Positions 1 to 9,383 of a stretch of 64,000 bases of DNA are shown here, one piece after another (position 1 is the stretch's first letter; each line of letters starts with the position of its first letter). This DNA comes from Rhynchopus euleeides. Taxonomy: Eukaryota > Euglenozoa > Diplonemea > Diplonemida > Diplonemidae. The notes below the pieces were generated by a model. That model ran no database searches, was not told the DNA's origin, and saw nothing but the letters and a program-made list of their open reading frames with translations. The stretch spans positions 496,001 to 560,000 of the forward strand of contig OY723245.1 of assembly GCA_963210315.1 (NCBI GenBank), written 5' to 3'. The position numbers and the translations under genes are program-made.

Positions 1-41
1 GTGAATCGCGCATCTCAGAGGTGAAGGGGTGGGTTACATAC

Positions 42-1602
42 CTCGCAGAAACACGCATCCCCATCGTGCTCCGCACACCCACACTGGCCACACTGCCTCG
101 GCTGCGCCTGCTGCGCAGGGTTTGGCAGGCGGTTGACAAGAGGGGATCGTTTTGCAACCGGGGTCACCGGGCCTCTGCTGGGTGCCGGCGACGACGTGAC
201 AGGCTTCGACCCACGCCCGGAGGCACCCGGGTGGCAGGACCGCTTGTGCACCGCAAGCCTGTCGGGGGCAAACGTCCTCCCGCAGTTCTCGCAGGCGGGC
301 AGGTTGGCGTTGTGCAGGTCGAACTGCTGGTTGTTGAACTCCTCCACATCCACAGGCACAGAGGTGTCCACCGTGGCGGGATCCTTCGGGCGCGACCCGC
401 GTGTGCTCGGGTCGCCACGCTCCCACTCTGCCATCTTCTTCCGATAGCACTGCGGCTGGTGGATCCCCAGCGACGACGTGCCGAACTGCTGCCCACAGAG
501 GTAGCACACCAGCATGTTGGGGCGCTGCCCGGGCACCCTCCCGCTGCTCCTCGGGGGTTTCGGCGATGCGTCGCTGTCAGAATTCGACGCAGGGGTGCCA
601 GCACCCTTCCCACAGCTGCGGACAGAGAGAGGTGCGTGGGATGGAGGGGGCGTGGGGTGGCAGCAGCAGACACACAAACTAATACACAGCCTCCTCCTCC
701 CCAAGCAAGGCCGGGAAATCATCCCCCTTTCGCTTTTACATTGACACCCTGTCCAGCAACTGTGGAGAACAGCTCCGGACTCTTTTTTGTTGAGAGGCAC
801 ACATCACATAAAAGTAAAGTTTTCAAGGCGCCAGTTGCATTGCCGTTTTGCACCACAGTGCACGGGGGGGTGTTATATGTGCGGGGGAGACATACCTACG
901 GAGGTGGATCTGCAGTGCCTGGGGGTTGAAGGTTCGCGCGCAGTGTGGGCACGGCGAGAGATTCTCCTTATACTGGCGGAACTGCTCGTCATTATACTCG
1001 TCGACGCTCATCCCGGAGGGAGAGGGGCCCTTGGTCGGGTCCTTGGGCTTGGGCCCCCTTGTCGCAGGGTCGCCCTGCTGCCACCACACCAGGTGCTTCT
1101 CGTAGCACTTCGGCTGGTGTATCGGGAGAGACGCTGTGCCAAACTGCTGCCCGCATAAATTACACACCAGCATGTTGGGGCGGGTGCCCGGTTGCCGCTT
1201 GCCACCAGACCCCTCTTCGGACGGGGCTCGCTCCGACTGCGGTTTCCCGTGGCCCCCTGGCGTGCTGCCCCTGCCTTTGTTGCAGGATCGCTGGTGAACC
1301 ACAAGCCTCTCTGGGAGGAACGTCCGCCCGCAGTTGTCGCATGGCGCGAGATTCCCTTTGTAAGCCTCAAACTGGCCGTCGTTGAACTCCTGCATTTCCT
1401 TCTGGGACATCGCATCTTGCGACTTGTGCCCATGCACCGCAGGGTCCTTCGGCTTCGGCCCACGTGTTGCCGGGTCGCCCTGCGTCCACCACGTCAGATG
1501 CTTCTGATAGCACTGAGGCTGATGGATGACAAGCGACGTCGACCCAAACTGCTGCCCACAGAGGTAGCACACCAGCATCTGCGGCTTGACCTTCGAAGCC
1601 AT
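42..1602 (-). CDS. Multi-C2HC zinc-finger protein, ZNF474-like (3' end outside window)
   Basis: Two exons are visible, 1602-896 and 615-42. The intron between them is GTATGT...AG, and a second GTATGT donor at 41 leads out of the window. The join restores a finger that neither exon holds alone: the exon 1 end reads IHLR and the exon 2 start supplies SC. Six C2HC fingers are seen in three pairs. The first of each pair is LVCxLCGQQFGxxSLxIHQPxC and the second is CxxCxRTFxxxxLxxH(x)RSC. Each LVC-type finger is followed by a W/ERGDPxTRGxxPKDP linker. The layout resembles animal ZNF474-type zf-C2HC proteins, which are common in flagellates. Function is unknown; nucleic-acid or protein binding is inference. 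The start is the ATG before ASKVKPQM. The pairs look like internal triplication. Confidence 0.85.
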
Positions 1603-2701
1603 CGGAAGGGGACGGCCCTCCCGGGACTGCCCCTCTCACACCAGCGGCACGCCTGCTGCGTGGAAACGAGCAGGCGGCGACGTTGTGCCACCCAGAGCGA
1701 CAATCATAGGGTGTGGCGGTGGAAAGACCTCGGGTGGCCAGCAGTCCCCTGTCAGGCGTGCGGTGCCATTGAATGTGTTTCCATAACATGCGAGTTGAGC
1801 CCACGAAGCTATGGCGGACACGGGGTGATCAGAGGAGATGGGGTGGGGTTGGGTTGGAAGCCGTCTCTCGATATGCTGCCCTTGCTGCCCTCCTCACACA
1901 AATGTGGCAAATAAACCATCCTACTTTTTTTTGCATTTTTTGCGCTGCTGCCGGCCAGGTTGGTTGGGCTGGCTTGTTTTGGGCAGACCCCAAATGGAAA
2001 AAAAGCTTGGTCTTTTTTGCACACCGGGATACATTTTCTCTTTTGCATTTTTTTCTTCTTTTTTTTTGCCAGTGGCAATTCACTGGCACTGCACCCACTT
2101 CCCCCCCTTTCATTGCATTGTACTGTTTTACGGAGGAGGGGAGAAGAAATGGGCGCGATGGGGGTAAGATGACTTGAGCTCAGACCATCTCCCCCCCAAG
2201 CTAAAGCGAGAGTTTGCTGTGCAAGCCATCTGTGCTTTTTCACATGCTCGGATTCCCCCCCGTCGCCATGACTCTCTGACGACCTCACAACTCAGCATCT
2301 GAAGTGACACTACTCGCAATGTGGGTTTTTTTTGTAGTCTATATTTTTTTTGTCTTTTGCTGTCGCGTGTTAGCATGTCTAAAAGTCCCAGCTCCAATCC
2401 CGCCCCCCCTCCCTTCCCCCGCCCCGGCCCACCCACCCACACACACCCCCACTCTCCCACCGCGGCACCGGACATATTTACATTGTAGTCGTGCCGACCG
2501 CACGGATCGCCTCGATCGCCTCTCCTTTTGATGTGGCCCGCGCCACAAGACACATCACACCCACACTCCAGTCTGCTGCTGCTGCTGCAAAGACAATGCC
2601 ACGGAGATGCATTTTTTTTGCCGCAACAGCAAACAACGGCAAGAAAGGGAGGAGGTGCAGTGCATGCATGCATGCGGTGACCACATTTTTCGAATAGGCT
2701 G
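1603..2701. other. Intergenic, no gene seen
   Basis: AT/T-rich and C-rich low-complexity DNA with T-runs around 1925-2065 and C-runs near 2400. No conserved reading frame was found on either strand. It probably holds the 5' spacer of the zinc-finger gene. Confidence 0.5.
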
Positions 2702-2866
2702 CACGGTGGACTCCAGCGGCCCTAGCGGGAGTCTGGGAGCGGGAGTCTGAGCGGGTGTCAAAGACTCCCGCTAGCGGGAGTCTATACTCCCGCTAGGGGG
2801 AGTCTGACTCCCCCTAGCGGGAGTCTTTTCACCTATTTTCATCCATTTTTCCCATGATATAGTTAC
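2702..2866. repeat. Left terminal inverted repeat of element 1
   Basis: Contains at least four copies of a GACTCCC-GGGAGTC palindrome and ends in TTTTCACCTATTTTCATCC...CCATGATA. The inverse of this sequence opens the right repeat. Confidence 0.8.
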
Positions 2867-3937
2867 AGTCTACTGGCGTGGGGGGTAAAATCATGGTGGA
2901 AGAGGGATGGGGAGGGGCTTGTTTTGCTTCTGTCAGTTTCCCCGGACTCTGGACTACCTACCTATCCTCCTGGTAGCGGCTACACCTGCGGAGGTGAGCG
3001 GTTAGAATTTGAGGTGTCAAAGTGCGGCCATCGCCTGTCGTAGTTGTGTTACACCTTGGGCAAGACAAGCCATCCTGCAGGCCTCATCTTCTTCGTCAGA
3101 ACTGTCATCCCCCTCCTGCTGTGCGCGTTGGTCAAGCGTGCTCAAAGTCGCCTCGGATGACACGAATGGTGTGAAAGTCGCCCCCAGCGGGATTGGCATT
3201 TTGCACAAGCAGAGCGATAATTTGCGGTGTCCTTCGGGGAACCGGAACAGGAAGTAGGGCGCGCTGATGGGTTCAACGAAGTCCTGTGTGTTGCAGTGCA
3301 CAAACCCCTTCTGCAGCTGTGTCAACTGTGTGCAAAGAACATACACAGCCAATCTATGAGCGTGTCGGGTGTGCAGACACGGACACAGGATGACTTCTCT
3401 ATACCCGAGGATCCCGTCCTGCGACAGGTGCGCAACCTTCCAAGGCATGCCCGATGCGCGCCGCTTCTCTTCTGCCATCGCAAGATCTCTCTCGTAAGTT
3501 GCGGAGCTGGCGATTGTAACGGCATCTTTCTTGCGATGTCCGTTCTCTGCTTCTTCAAATTCGTCGTTGTTCTGCAGAGGCACTGCATCTTCTGGAGCCC
3601 ACCAATGATGGAGACTGTGTACGTAGGCATTGCGCGTTGATCCCTTTTCGGCATGCTCCATCAACCAGTGAAATATATGCCCTGAGATCCGAGCACGCAA
3701 GAAGGGAATCCGGGCTGACTCATCCTTGCATCCCCAGAAGCGCCAGGGGATGTCTGCATACCGGAAATGCATGAGGTCTGCAAGGGAGACAAAGAGGTAG
3801 CGGAACAAGCCCTTGTAGGTGTGTCCTGTGACAGGCAAGCACGACCTTCCGGAACTGAGCACCTGTCCCATGCTGCGACACATTCAGTGCAAGGTTTGTA
3901 CAGGTCTTGTCGAATATTTTTTTGTTGTCTCATCCAG

Positions 3938-4597
3938 CAGGGGTGGAGCTTGAAATATGGGGTTGCGGGCTGGATCGGGTCAGATCGGGTCAGCCAATTT
4001 TTTCTTATGGGTTCCCCCCCGGTTCGTCTCAGAGATCAGTGCTCGGGCCCAGCCTCCCGCGAGGTACCGGAACCGATATGCAGCCCCGGACGCGCAAGGA
4101 CTTGGTTACAAGACAAACACATGCCGTAGGGGGGGTCTGGGAGGCGGAGCTCCCAGCCGCCGGAGGCCACGGTAGTGAACATCTGTGACTTGCGGGCGTA
4201 CGGATTCTGTGTGAGTTGGCTGCGTCCTCCTGAGGATACTGAGATTCCCTGATGTAAAGGGCTTGGGTACAAGACAGGCACATGCCACAGGGGGGTCTGG
4301 GGGGCGGAGCCCCCCAGCCACCGGAGGCCACGGTAGTAAACGTCTGTTGCACGGTACGGGTTGGGCAGCTTCATTTGTCCTCTATTGTGACTGTTTGAGG
4401 CCTGTGCTCATGTCGCTGGGGTCACTTTGCTCACGAAACGCCTCCTGGTCACCTTGAGGCCCCAAGGCGAGGAGCCAACTTTTCCGGTTTCCCGAAAATC
4501 TATATTTTTTTTCTTTTTACCCCTGACCTGATTTTTTGTGAGGGCCTGCAGAAAATCAGGTCAGCTGACCCGAAAAAACCCCCAAGCTCCACCCCTG
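3938..4597. mobile_element. Non-autonomous hAT-like element (660 bp)
   Basis: The ends are CAGGGGTGGAGCTTG and CAAGCTCCACCCCTG, a 15-bp perfect terminal inverted repeat. The flanks are the 8-bp direct duplication TCATCCAG (3930-3937 and 4598-4605). A CAGGG-type terminus plus an 8-bp duplication is the hAT signature. It encodes no transposase. It interrupts the large gene of element 1, so it arrived later than element 1. Confidence 0.88.
4101..4345. repeat. Two tandem copies of a ~160-bp unit inside the hAT-like element
   Basis: About 85 bp beginning TTGG(T/G)TACAAGACA and ending GCCACGGTAGT(G/A)AAC(A/G)TCTGT recur at 4101 and 4261 with a few substitutions. Confidence 0.75.
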
Positions 4598-4839
4598 TCA
4601 TCCAGTACCCTGATCAGCCGCATGGCGAGCCCCTTGCAGTCATGGAGTGCTGGGGTGACGTAGCGGGCATTGGGAAGCACACCTGCCAAGAGGGAGGGGT
4701 AGCCAGCCTCTTTCATCTCAGAGAGAGTCAGGTGCGGGTATCGATGCACCTGTTGATACCAGCGTTCTTCTGGGATGTCGCACAGTGAGCATCGGTGCCC
4801 TCGCCCCCCGCATCGCCTCATTGTTGCCCACTGCTGATC

Positions 4840-4937
4840 TATACTCCCGCTAGCGGGAGTTGGACTCCCCCTAGTTGAGACTCCCGAAAAGGGTTAAACC
4901 CGGTAGTGGTACCCTACCCCCGCTGGAGTCCACCGTG
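4840..4937. repeat. Internal copy of the element 1 right terminus
   Basis: Contains TATACTCCCGCTAGCGGGAG, GAGACTCCCGAAAAGGGTTA and a final CCGCTGGAGTCCACCGTG, nearly identical to 5630-5697. The flank after it (CA) does not match the TG flank at 2700, so it is not a complete second element with the left end. Confidence 0.75.
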
Positions 4938-5086
4938 CAAGGCCGGATCAGCCCACGGGTGGGTTTGAGGAAGAAATCTGGGGGGGCAAATTTTGCTGCG
5001 ACTTCCGGTTTCACCCGGCCGAACTCCAGCATCTATCCAGACCCACGGTGCCAAGCCGTTCGCCCGTGTCGCGATCATTCGCGGCT

Positions 5087-5467
5087 TCAGGCTGCCCCCG
5101 ACGACACGTTTGTATCCTGCACCTTGCCATACTTCGCCTCCACCTTGTATATGACGGAGAGCGCCTTCCTTCCGCATCGTTGCGACTTCCCTGACAGCGA
5201 ACTTATCCATGTCAGGGAAGACATGGCGATGATTGCGTTGGCCACCTGGGTGCTGTGCTGGTGGAGCTCCTTGCTCAACACCGTTGCTAGGAGCCTTCTA
5301 ATGGATCCCAGTGTCAGCACACTGCCCCCTTTTTTAACAGGGAAGGCCGTGCAAAAATCATGCACAATGTTCGTCGCCTCCGCAGCCTCGGGACTCTCTG
5401 CGCTCTTCTTCTTCTTAATCGACTTTGCCGCCGGCTTCGCTGCCGGCTTCGTTGTCGTCTTCCCCAT
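5087..5467 (-). CDS. Element 1 small basic protein, unknown family
   Basis: 126 residues. The N-terminus is a Lys/Ala/Pro-rich tail (MGKTTTKPAAKPAAK) like a chromatin or DNA-binding protein. It is followed by a short helical domain around residues 32-85 with NIVHDF, KKGGSVL, IRRLLATVL and VANAIIAM. The 340-residue protein of element 2 holds the same place in its element and shows a similar pattern early on (FIQLF, EEGGRLS, LKALIGKI, TVSAAM), so the two may be diverged homologues. The C-terminal 40 residues may be a frameshifted tail, because another frame also stays open there. A distant likeness to the histone H2B C-terminal helices was noticed but is weak. Confidence 0.5.
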   Translation of the reverse strand: MGKTTTKPAAKPAAKSIKKKKSAESPEAAEATNIVHDFCTAFPVKKGGSVLTLGSIRRLLATVLSKELHQHSTQVANAIIAMSSLTWISSLSGKSQRCGRKALSVIYKVEAKYGKVQDTNVSSGAA

Positions 5468-5559
5468 TTTTGTGAATCAGGTCTGCGAGCTGGGATGGGT
5501 GGAAACGTCCGTTTCGTTTGGTGTGGCTGTACTTCAGTGACGAGTGCCACATTGCATAG

Positions 5560-5697
5560 GTATCATGGGAAAAATGAGTGAAAATAGGTGAAAAGACTCC
5601 CGCTAGGGGGAGTCAGACTCCCCCTAGCGGGAGTATATACTCCCCCTAGTTGAGACTCCCGAAAAGGGTTACCCTACCCCCGCTGGAGTCCACCGTG
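5560..5697. repeat. Right terminal inverted repeat of element 1
   Basis: It is the inverse of the left repeat, opening TATCATGGG and closing CACCGTG, with palindromic GACTCCC/GGGAGTC units between. Confidence 0.8.
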
Positions 5698-6712
5698 TGA
5701 CCATGTGTGGGTCGAAGTGACCCACAGGTGTTGGTGCGGTGGGGAGTGGAGTGAAGGAGCTGGGGAGGGATCCGGAGTTAAGGGGGAAGGCGTTGAGAAG
5801 AGAAGAAGGGGGATGTCACTGAGAAAAGCAAAAAATCGGGGGTGGGGGGCAAGGGGGAGAGAGAGAGGGAAGAGGGGCGGGTGGGGGGGGGGGGGGATGC
5901 AATATCCGGTGTTGATGCAACACCCACAACGCTCCCTGGGAGAAAATGAAGGGCGGGGTGGGGGGGACCCCCTTACCCCCCTTTCTTGTTGGAGTGAGTC
6001 TTGTTGCCATCCGCGCAAGTGGATCCTCACCCAACGGGGGGGGGGGGGGGTTTGGTAACTTGGGGTTGTTGCTTTTATTGGCTTTGGCGCGCAAACATCA
6101 CAGCAGCCCATGTTTTTTTTCTGACGCAGTCGGGGGAGCGCTCTCAAAAAAAACACGGCTGTACAACACAAAAATAGGGAACACAACACATTTTATCACC
6201 TGCTCTACATTGGCTGCAAGTGATACTTTTTCCCCTCGAATTTGCCTTCCCCACACCTTTTGGTCACAAGCCCCCAACTCACCCCTCGTCCGAACCTTGC
6301 TGTTGTTTCGACGAACAACAGCACCTTGAAATTGAGGCAAAAAAAATCAAGAGATATGGGGAGGGGGGGTGGTGATTTTCCATCTGCACAGCAACCTTTT
6401 TCTTTGAAGCTGCGCTCCAGATGTGTGGCGCCGTTGCTGCATCACTCTAAAATAGAGCCTGAGATGGAGGTTGGATGAGTGAGAAGCGGAGATCAACTGG
6501 GAGGGAGAAGAACTTGGGGGATCGTCCGAGAGGGAGAGAGAGGGGGGGGGGGTGTGGGGGTATGGCGAGCCAAAAAATATTACGTCAAACAAAAAGCACA
6601 CCCAGTTGCCAAGCTGACTCGGATGTTTCGCTGCTGCGAGGCGGAGGAGCAAAAAAGAAAGACAACGGAGAGCTCTCTCTCTTTCTCTCTCTCTCTCTCC
6701 CCGCCCCCCCCC
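5698..6712. other. Intergenic, low complexity
   Basis: Long G-runs (5885-5897, 6038-6050, 6541-6550), GA/CT tracts and AT-rich stretches. No gene was recognised on either strand. Confidence 0.5.
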
Positions 6713-6720
6713 CCCTAGGG

Positions 6721-7309
6721 CAGTGCTCGCCGAATACGGGCATACGTATGCGTATTCATACGTATGCACGTATGCAGATTTCGGAAAAACGCCTGCATAC
6801 GTCTGTTAATACTTTTGCACTGTACGCTGCCAGGCAGGGTTTCCCCCACACATGCCACTCTTTGGTGCCTGCCCACTGTGCCTCCTGCTGTTCTGGCACG
6901 AAGAACGTCGCTACTGTGCCCAAAAATGCCCGGAAACACATTTTTGGGACATATGCGCACCCAGAGAGCCAGATTTTGCCGTTGGGGGAAAATCAGATTT
7001 TGGGTCCACCCAGGCCCAGGTACATGTACCAAGTACCTTGGTACATGTGCCAAACGGGCCGTGGGGCCTGGCCCATACTTATGGGCTTTCCCCGACCCAA
7101 GGTACCACGGGCCGAACCAAGGCACATGGGCCCACTGCGCACTGAGAACCTAGGCCACAGTACGACAGGAGGCGCACAGGCACCGGGCCCACTCTCCTCC
7201 ACCTGTGACCTGCCAGCCGTATGCGTATTCGAGCCGTATGCGTATTCATACGTATGCACGTATGCAGATTTTGGGTTTTTCGAAGAATACGCGTATTCTG
7301 CAAGCACTG
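6721..7309. mobile_element. Non-autonomous hAT-like element (589 bp)
   Basis: The ends are CAGTGCTCGCCGAATACG and the inverse of CAGTGCTTGCAGAATACG. The flanks are the 8-bp duplication CCCTAGGG (6713-6720 and 7310-7317). Subterminal arrays of CATACGTATGCGTATTC repeats lie at 6738-6780 and 7219-7270. The target CCCTAGGG is the outer edge of the fold-back element that follows, so this insertion is the younger one. No coding capacity was recognised. Confidence 0.85.
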
Positions 7310-7314
7310 CCCTA

Positions 7315-8461
7315 GGGGGGGTCAAATGCCACCCTTTTACGTGGACAAACACGATTTTTCAAAAAACCGGCGCAGAGGCCCCAAAGCCCCCGTAAACCCT
7401 CCAAACCCCCCCAGATCGGTCCGGAAACCCATCGAACCCCACTTTTCCACCATTCCGGGCACCTCAGGTGCCCGAATTGGGGTACCTAAATTTTGTGCCA
7501 CCGTTTGGTACCGTACAGTGCCACTGTGTGGGAGGTTGGAAAAGAAAATGCCCCAACACACCACATCTGAGGGTTGCAATGCATGTTGCTTGCCAACCAC
7601 GTCATCCGGTGGGTGTCAGGCGCTATGTAGGTGGCATTAGCCAGGTCTTCGATGTGTTCTGGCTTGTATATATACCTCCCTGCCACCATGCACCGGGAGG
7701 CTGCCTGTAGGTACGGAACAGTCCAGATGGTCGTGTGATTCCTGTGCAGCAGTGCTCCACAACCGGGATGTGTTGACAACGACTGTTGCAACACGAGCTG
7801 TACATTCCGGGAACACATGAAGTGCGCTGTCGTGGTACCCATTGTGCCAGAATTGGTAGTTGCTGCGGTCTACTTTGCCTGGCCCAAGAGCACTGGTACT
7901 GAACGGTGCAATATGCGTGGCGAGGTGAATACAACGGAAGCGCGCAAAGTCAATACAGCTCTCGGATGGCGGGTGGTGGTGCCACTAGTGTGTGACGTTC
8001 ACTCGAGGATACAACGCATCACAATGAATCAGCAACCGTGGACCGAGTACAATACGCTCTCTGTGGCTGGTGTGGGGGACAAAGGCAGTGCCTGTGCCGC
8101 AGGCAGGGAGGTATATATACAAGCCAGAACACATCGAAGACCTGGCTAATGCCACCTACATAGCGCCTGACACCCACCGGATGACGTGGTTGGCAAGCAA
8201 CATGCATTGCAACCCTCAGATGTGGTGTGTTGGGGCATTTTCTTTTCCAACCTCCCACACAGTGGCACTGTACGGTACCAAACGGTGGCACAAAATTTAG
8301 GTACCCCAATTCGGGCACCTGAGGTGCCCGGAATGGTGGAAAAGTGGGGTTCGATGGGTTTCCGGACCGATCTGGGGGGGTTTGGAGGGTTTACGGGGGC
8401 TTTGGGGCCTCTGCGCCGGTTTTTTGAAAAATCGTGTTTGTCACCCCCATTTGACCCCCCC
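7315..8461 (+). mobile_element. 1,147-bp fold-back element, copy 1
   Basis: Begins GGGGGGGTCAAATG and ends CATTTGACCCCCCC, flanked by TA on each side. The arms are almost perfect inverted repeats of about 360 bp. The unique centre of about 430 bp starts where the arms reach TATATATACCTCCCTGC. The outermost part differs between ends: one carries CCACCCTTTTACGTGG and the other ACCCCC, which gives the element an orientation. A 110-codon frame in the centre (MKCAVVVPIV...) stays open in all copies but matches nothing I know. It looks like a TA-targeting MITE/fold-back element moved by a transposase encoded elsewhere. Confidence 0.85.
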
Positions 8462-8463
8462 TA

Positions 8464-9383
8464 CCCCCCCCCCCCCACCCACCCCCGCAGAAATATCGAA
8501 ATCAGAGAAATATCACAGACACCACCCATCCCACCCCTCTTCTCGCCCGCCCACTCATCACTACTCGGGACATCCACCTCAGGTTCTTCCTGACAACGGG
8601 GTGCCTTCTGCTTTGTGCCAAACCAGGCAGGGGGGGCGGGGGGAAGGGCTAACGGGGCAACGAGAGAGGGGGCGGCTCTCCGCAAGAGAAAATATCAGTT
8701 TCTAACACTAGTGGGAATAGATAGACGTTGAAAGTAGGGAGGGGGGGGGGCGGAGGGATGGGCGGGGAGGGGTGGGTGGGGGTGAAGGTTGTAGTGCGCA
8801 TTCAACTGCCCACACCCCTGCCCCCTCCCACCCAGGAAGCGAGAGGGTGGGGCACCAGCCGTACAATGCAGCGATGCAGTGTGATGCGCTGCACTGAGGT
8901 GCCCAAACCGCTGCCGCCGTGCAGGGAAGAACGGTTATGCAGCAACCGCACACAGCCCTGTCCTAGCGCATTTTCTCCTGCTGGTACCTGTGGTGTGGTG
9001 GTGTGGTGCAAAGACCCGCAAACCCGGTGGGATGAGAAACCATAAGTGGGAGGGTACCCAGGTGTGATGATTGGCAAAATGCGGCAAAACCAAACTAGGG
9101 GGTCTGTGAGCACGACGAGAGTAGGAAATCAATCTGTGGCCCTCAGTATCACCAACACAGAGTGCCAAATAGTGGTCTGGAGCGCAGGCGAGCCAATGAT
9201 ATGATGGCGAGATAGCAGCGTGTCGCCGGACCCTGAAGCAGAATCAGAACAGAGGTCCCGGGTGATCTTTGTGTTTCGCCGCGAACACACCGCATCCTTC
9301 TGGTGCGCCCTACGAGCTGTCGTGCACCAGGTGGCTCACCCCTTGGGGGGGAGAGGGGGCAACACCACAAGGCCAACAAACTA
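8464..9383. other. Intergenic, no gene seen
   Basis: C-run and G-rich low-complexity DNA followed by mixed sequence up to the RPA1 stop codon. No supported frame. Confidence 0.5.

Larger units (their letters stand above)
3017..4821 (-). pseudogene. Element 1 large protein, YVHSL/HW domain, split by a MITE
   Basis: The reading frame starts at 4821 (MRRCGGRGH) and runs to the MITE border at 4605. It resumes at 3937 and ends at 3017. With the MITE and one 8-bp duplicate left out, the frames on both sides agree, but one TGA remains just before MCRSMGQVLS, so the gene is probably inactive. An ATG follows that stop directly, so a shorter 288-residue product is possible. The N-terminal part has Cys/His pairs suggesting a zinc ligand set. 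The middle part contains RNAYVHSLHHWWAPEDA, then NGHRKKDA and TYERDL. The protein of element 2 has TYVHSLTHW, NGRSK and TMERDL in the same order, so the two are homologous. The C-terminus is acidic (DDSSDEEDEA). The family is unknown; it may be the transposase or an accessory protein. Confidence 0.6.
2702..5697. mobile_element. CACGGTG-family DNA transposon, element 1
   Basis: The element starts CACGGTGGACTCCAGCGG and ends with the exact inverse CCGCTGGAGTCCACCGTG. It is flanked by TG on both sides (2700-2701 and 5698-5699), a probable 2-bp target duplication. The terminal inverted repeats run inward for about 140-165 bp and consist largely of the palindromic unit GACTCCCGCTAGCGGGAGTC and variants. 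Inside are two minus-strand genes in the order 126-residue basic protein, then a larger protein with a YVHSL/HW motif. An extra inner copy of the terminus ends at 4937, so the element may be composite or have captured part of a relative. A hAT-like MITE has inserted at 3938-4597. The superfamily is not recognised: termini and short duplication recall CACTA/Mirage groups, but no transposase signature was identified. Confidence 0.8.

Noticed and set aside
2702..2708. CACGGTG as a RAG/Transib-type signal (heptamer-like)
   Set aside because: It is one base from the RSS heptamer, but flanks show 2-bp, not 5-bp, duplications and no RAG-like core or nonamer was found.
5087..5467. Histone H2B captured by element 1
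   Set aside because: The basic tail and helices recall H2B, but conserved H2B residues are lacking and the position-equivalent element 2 protein shows a similar pattern.
7817..8149. 110-codon frame in the centre of each fold-back element as a gene
   Set aside because: It has no motif, and it stays open in all copies because the copies are nearly identical.
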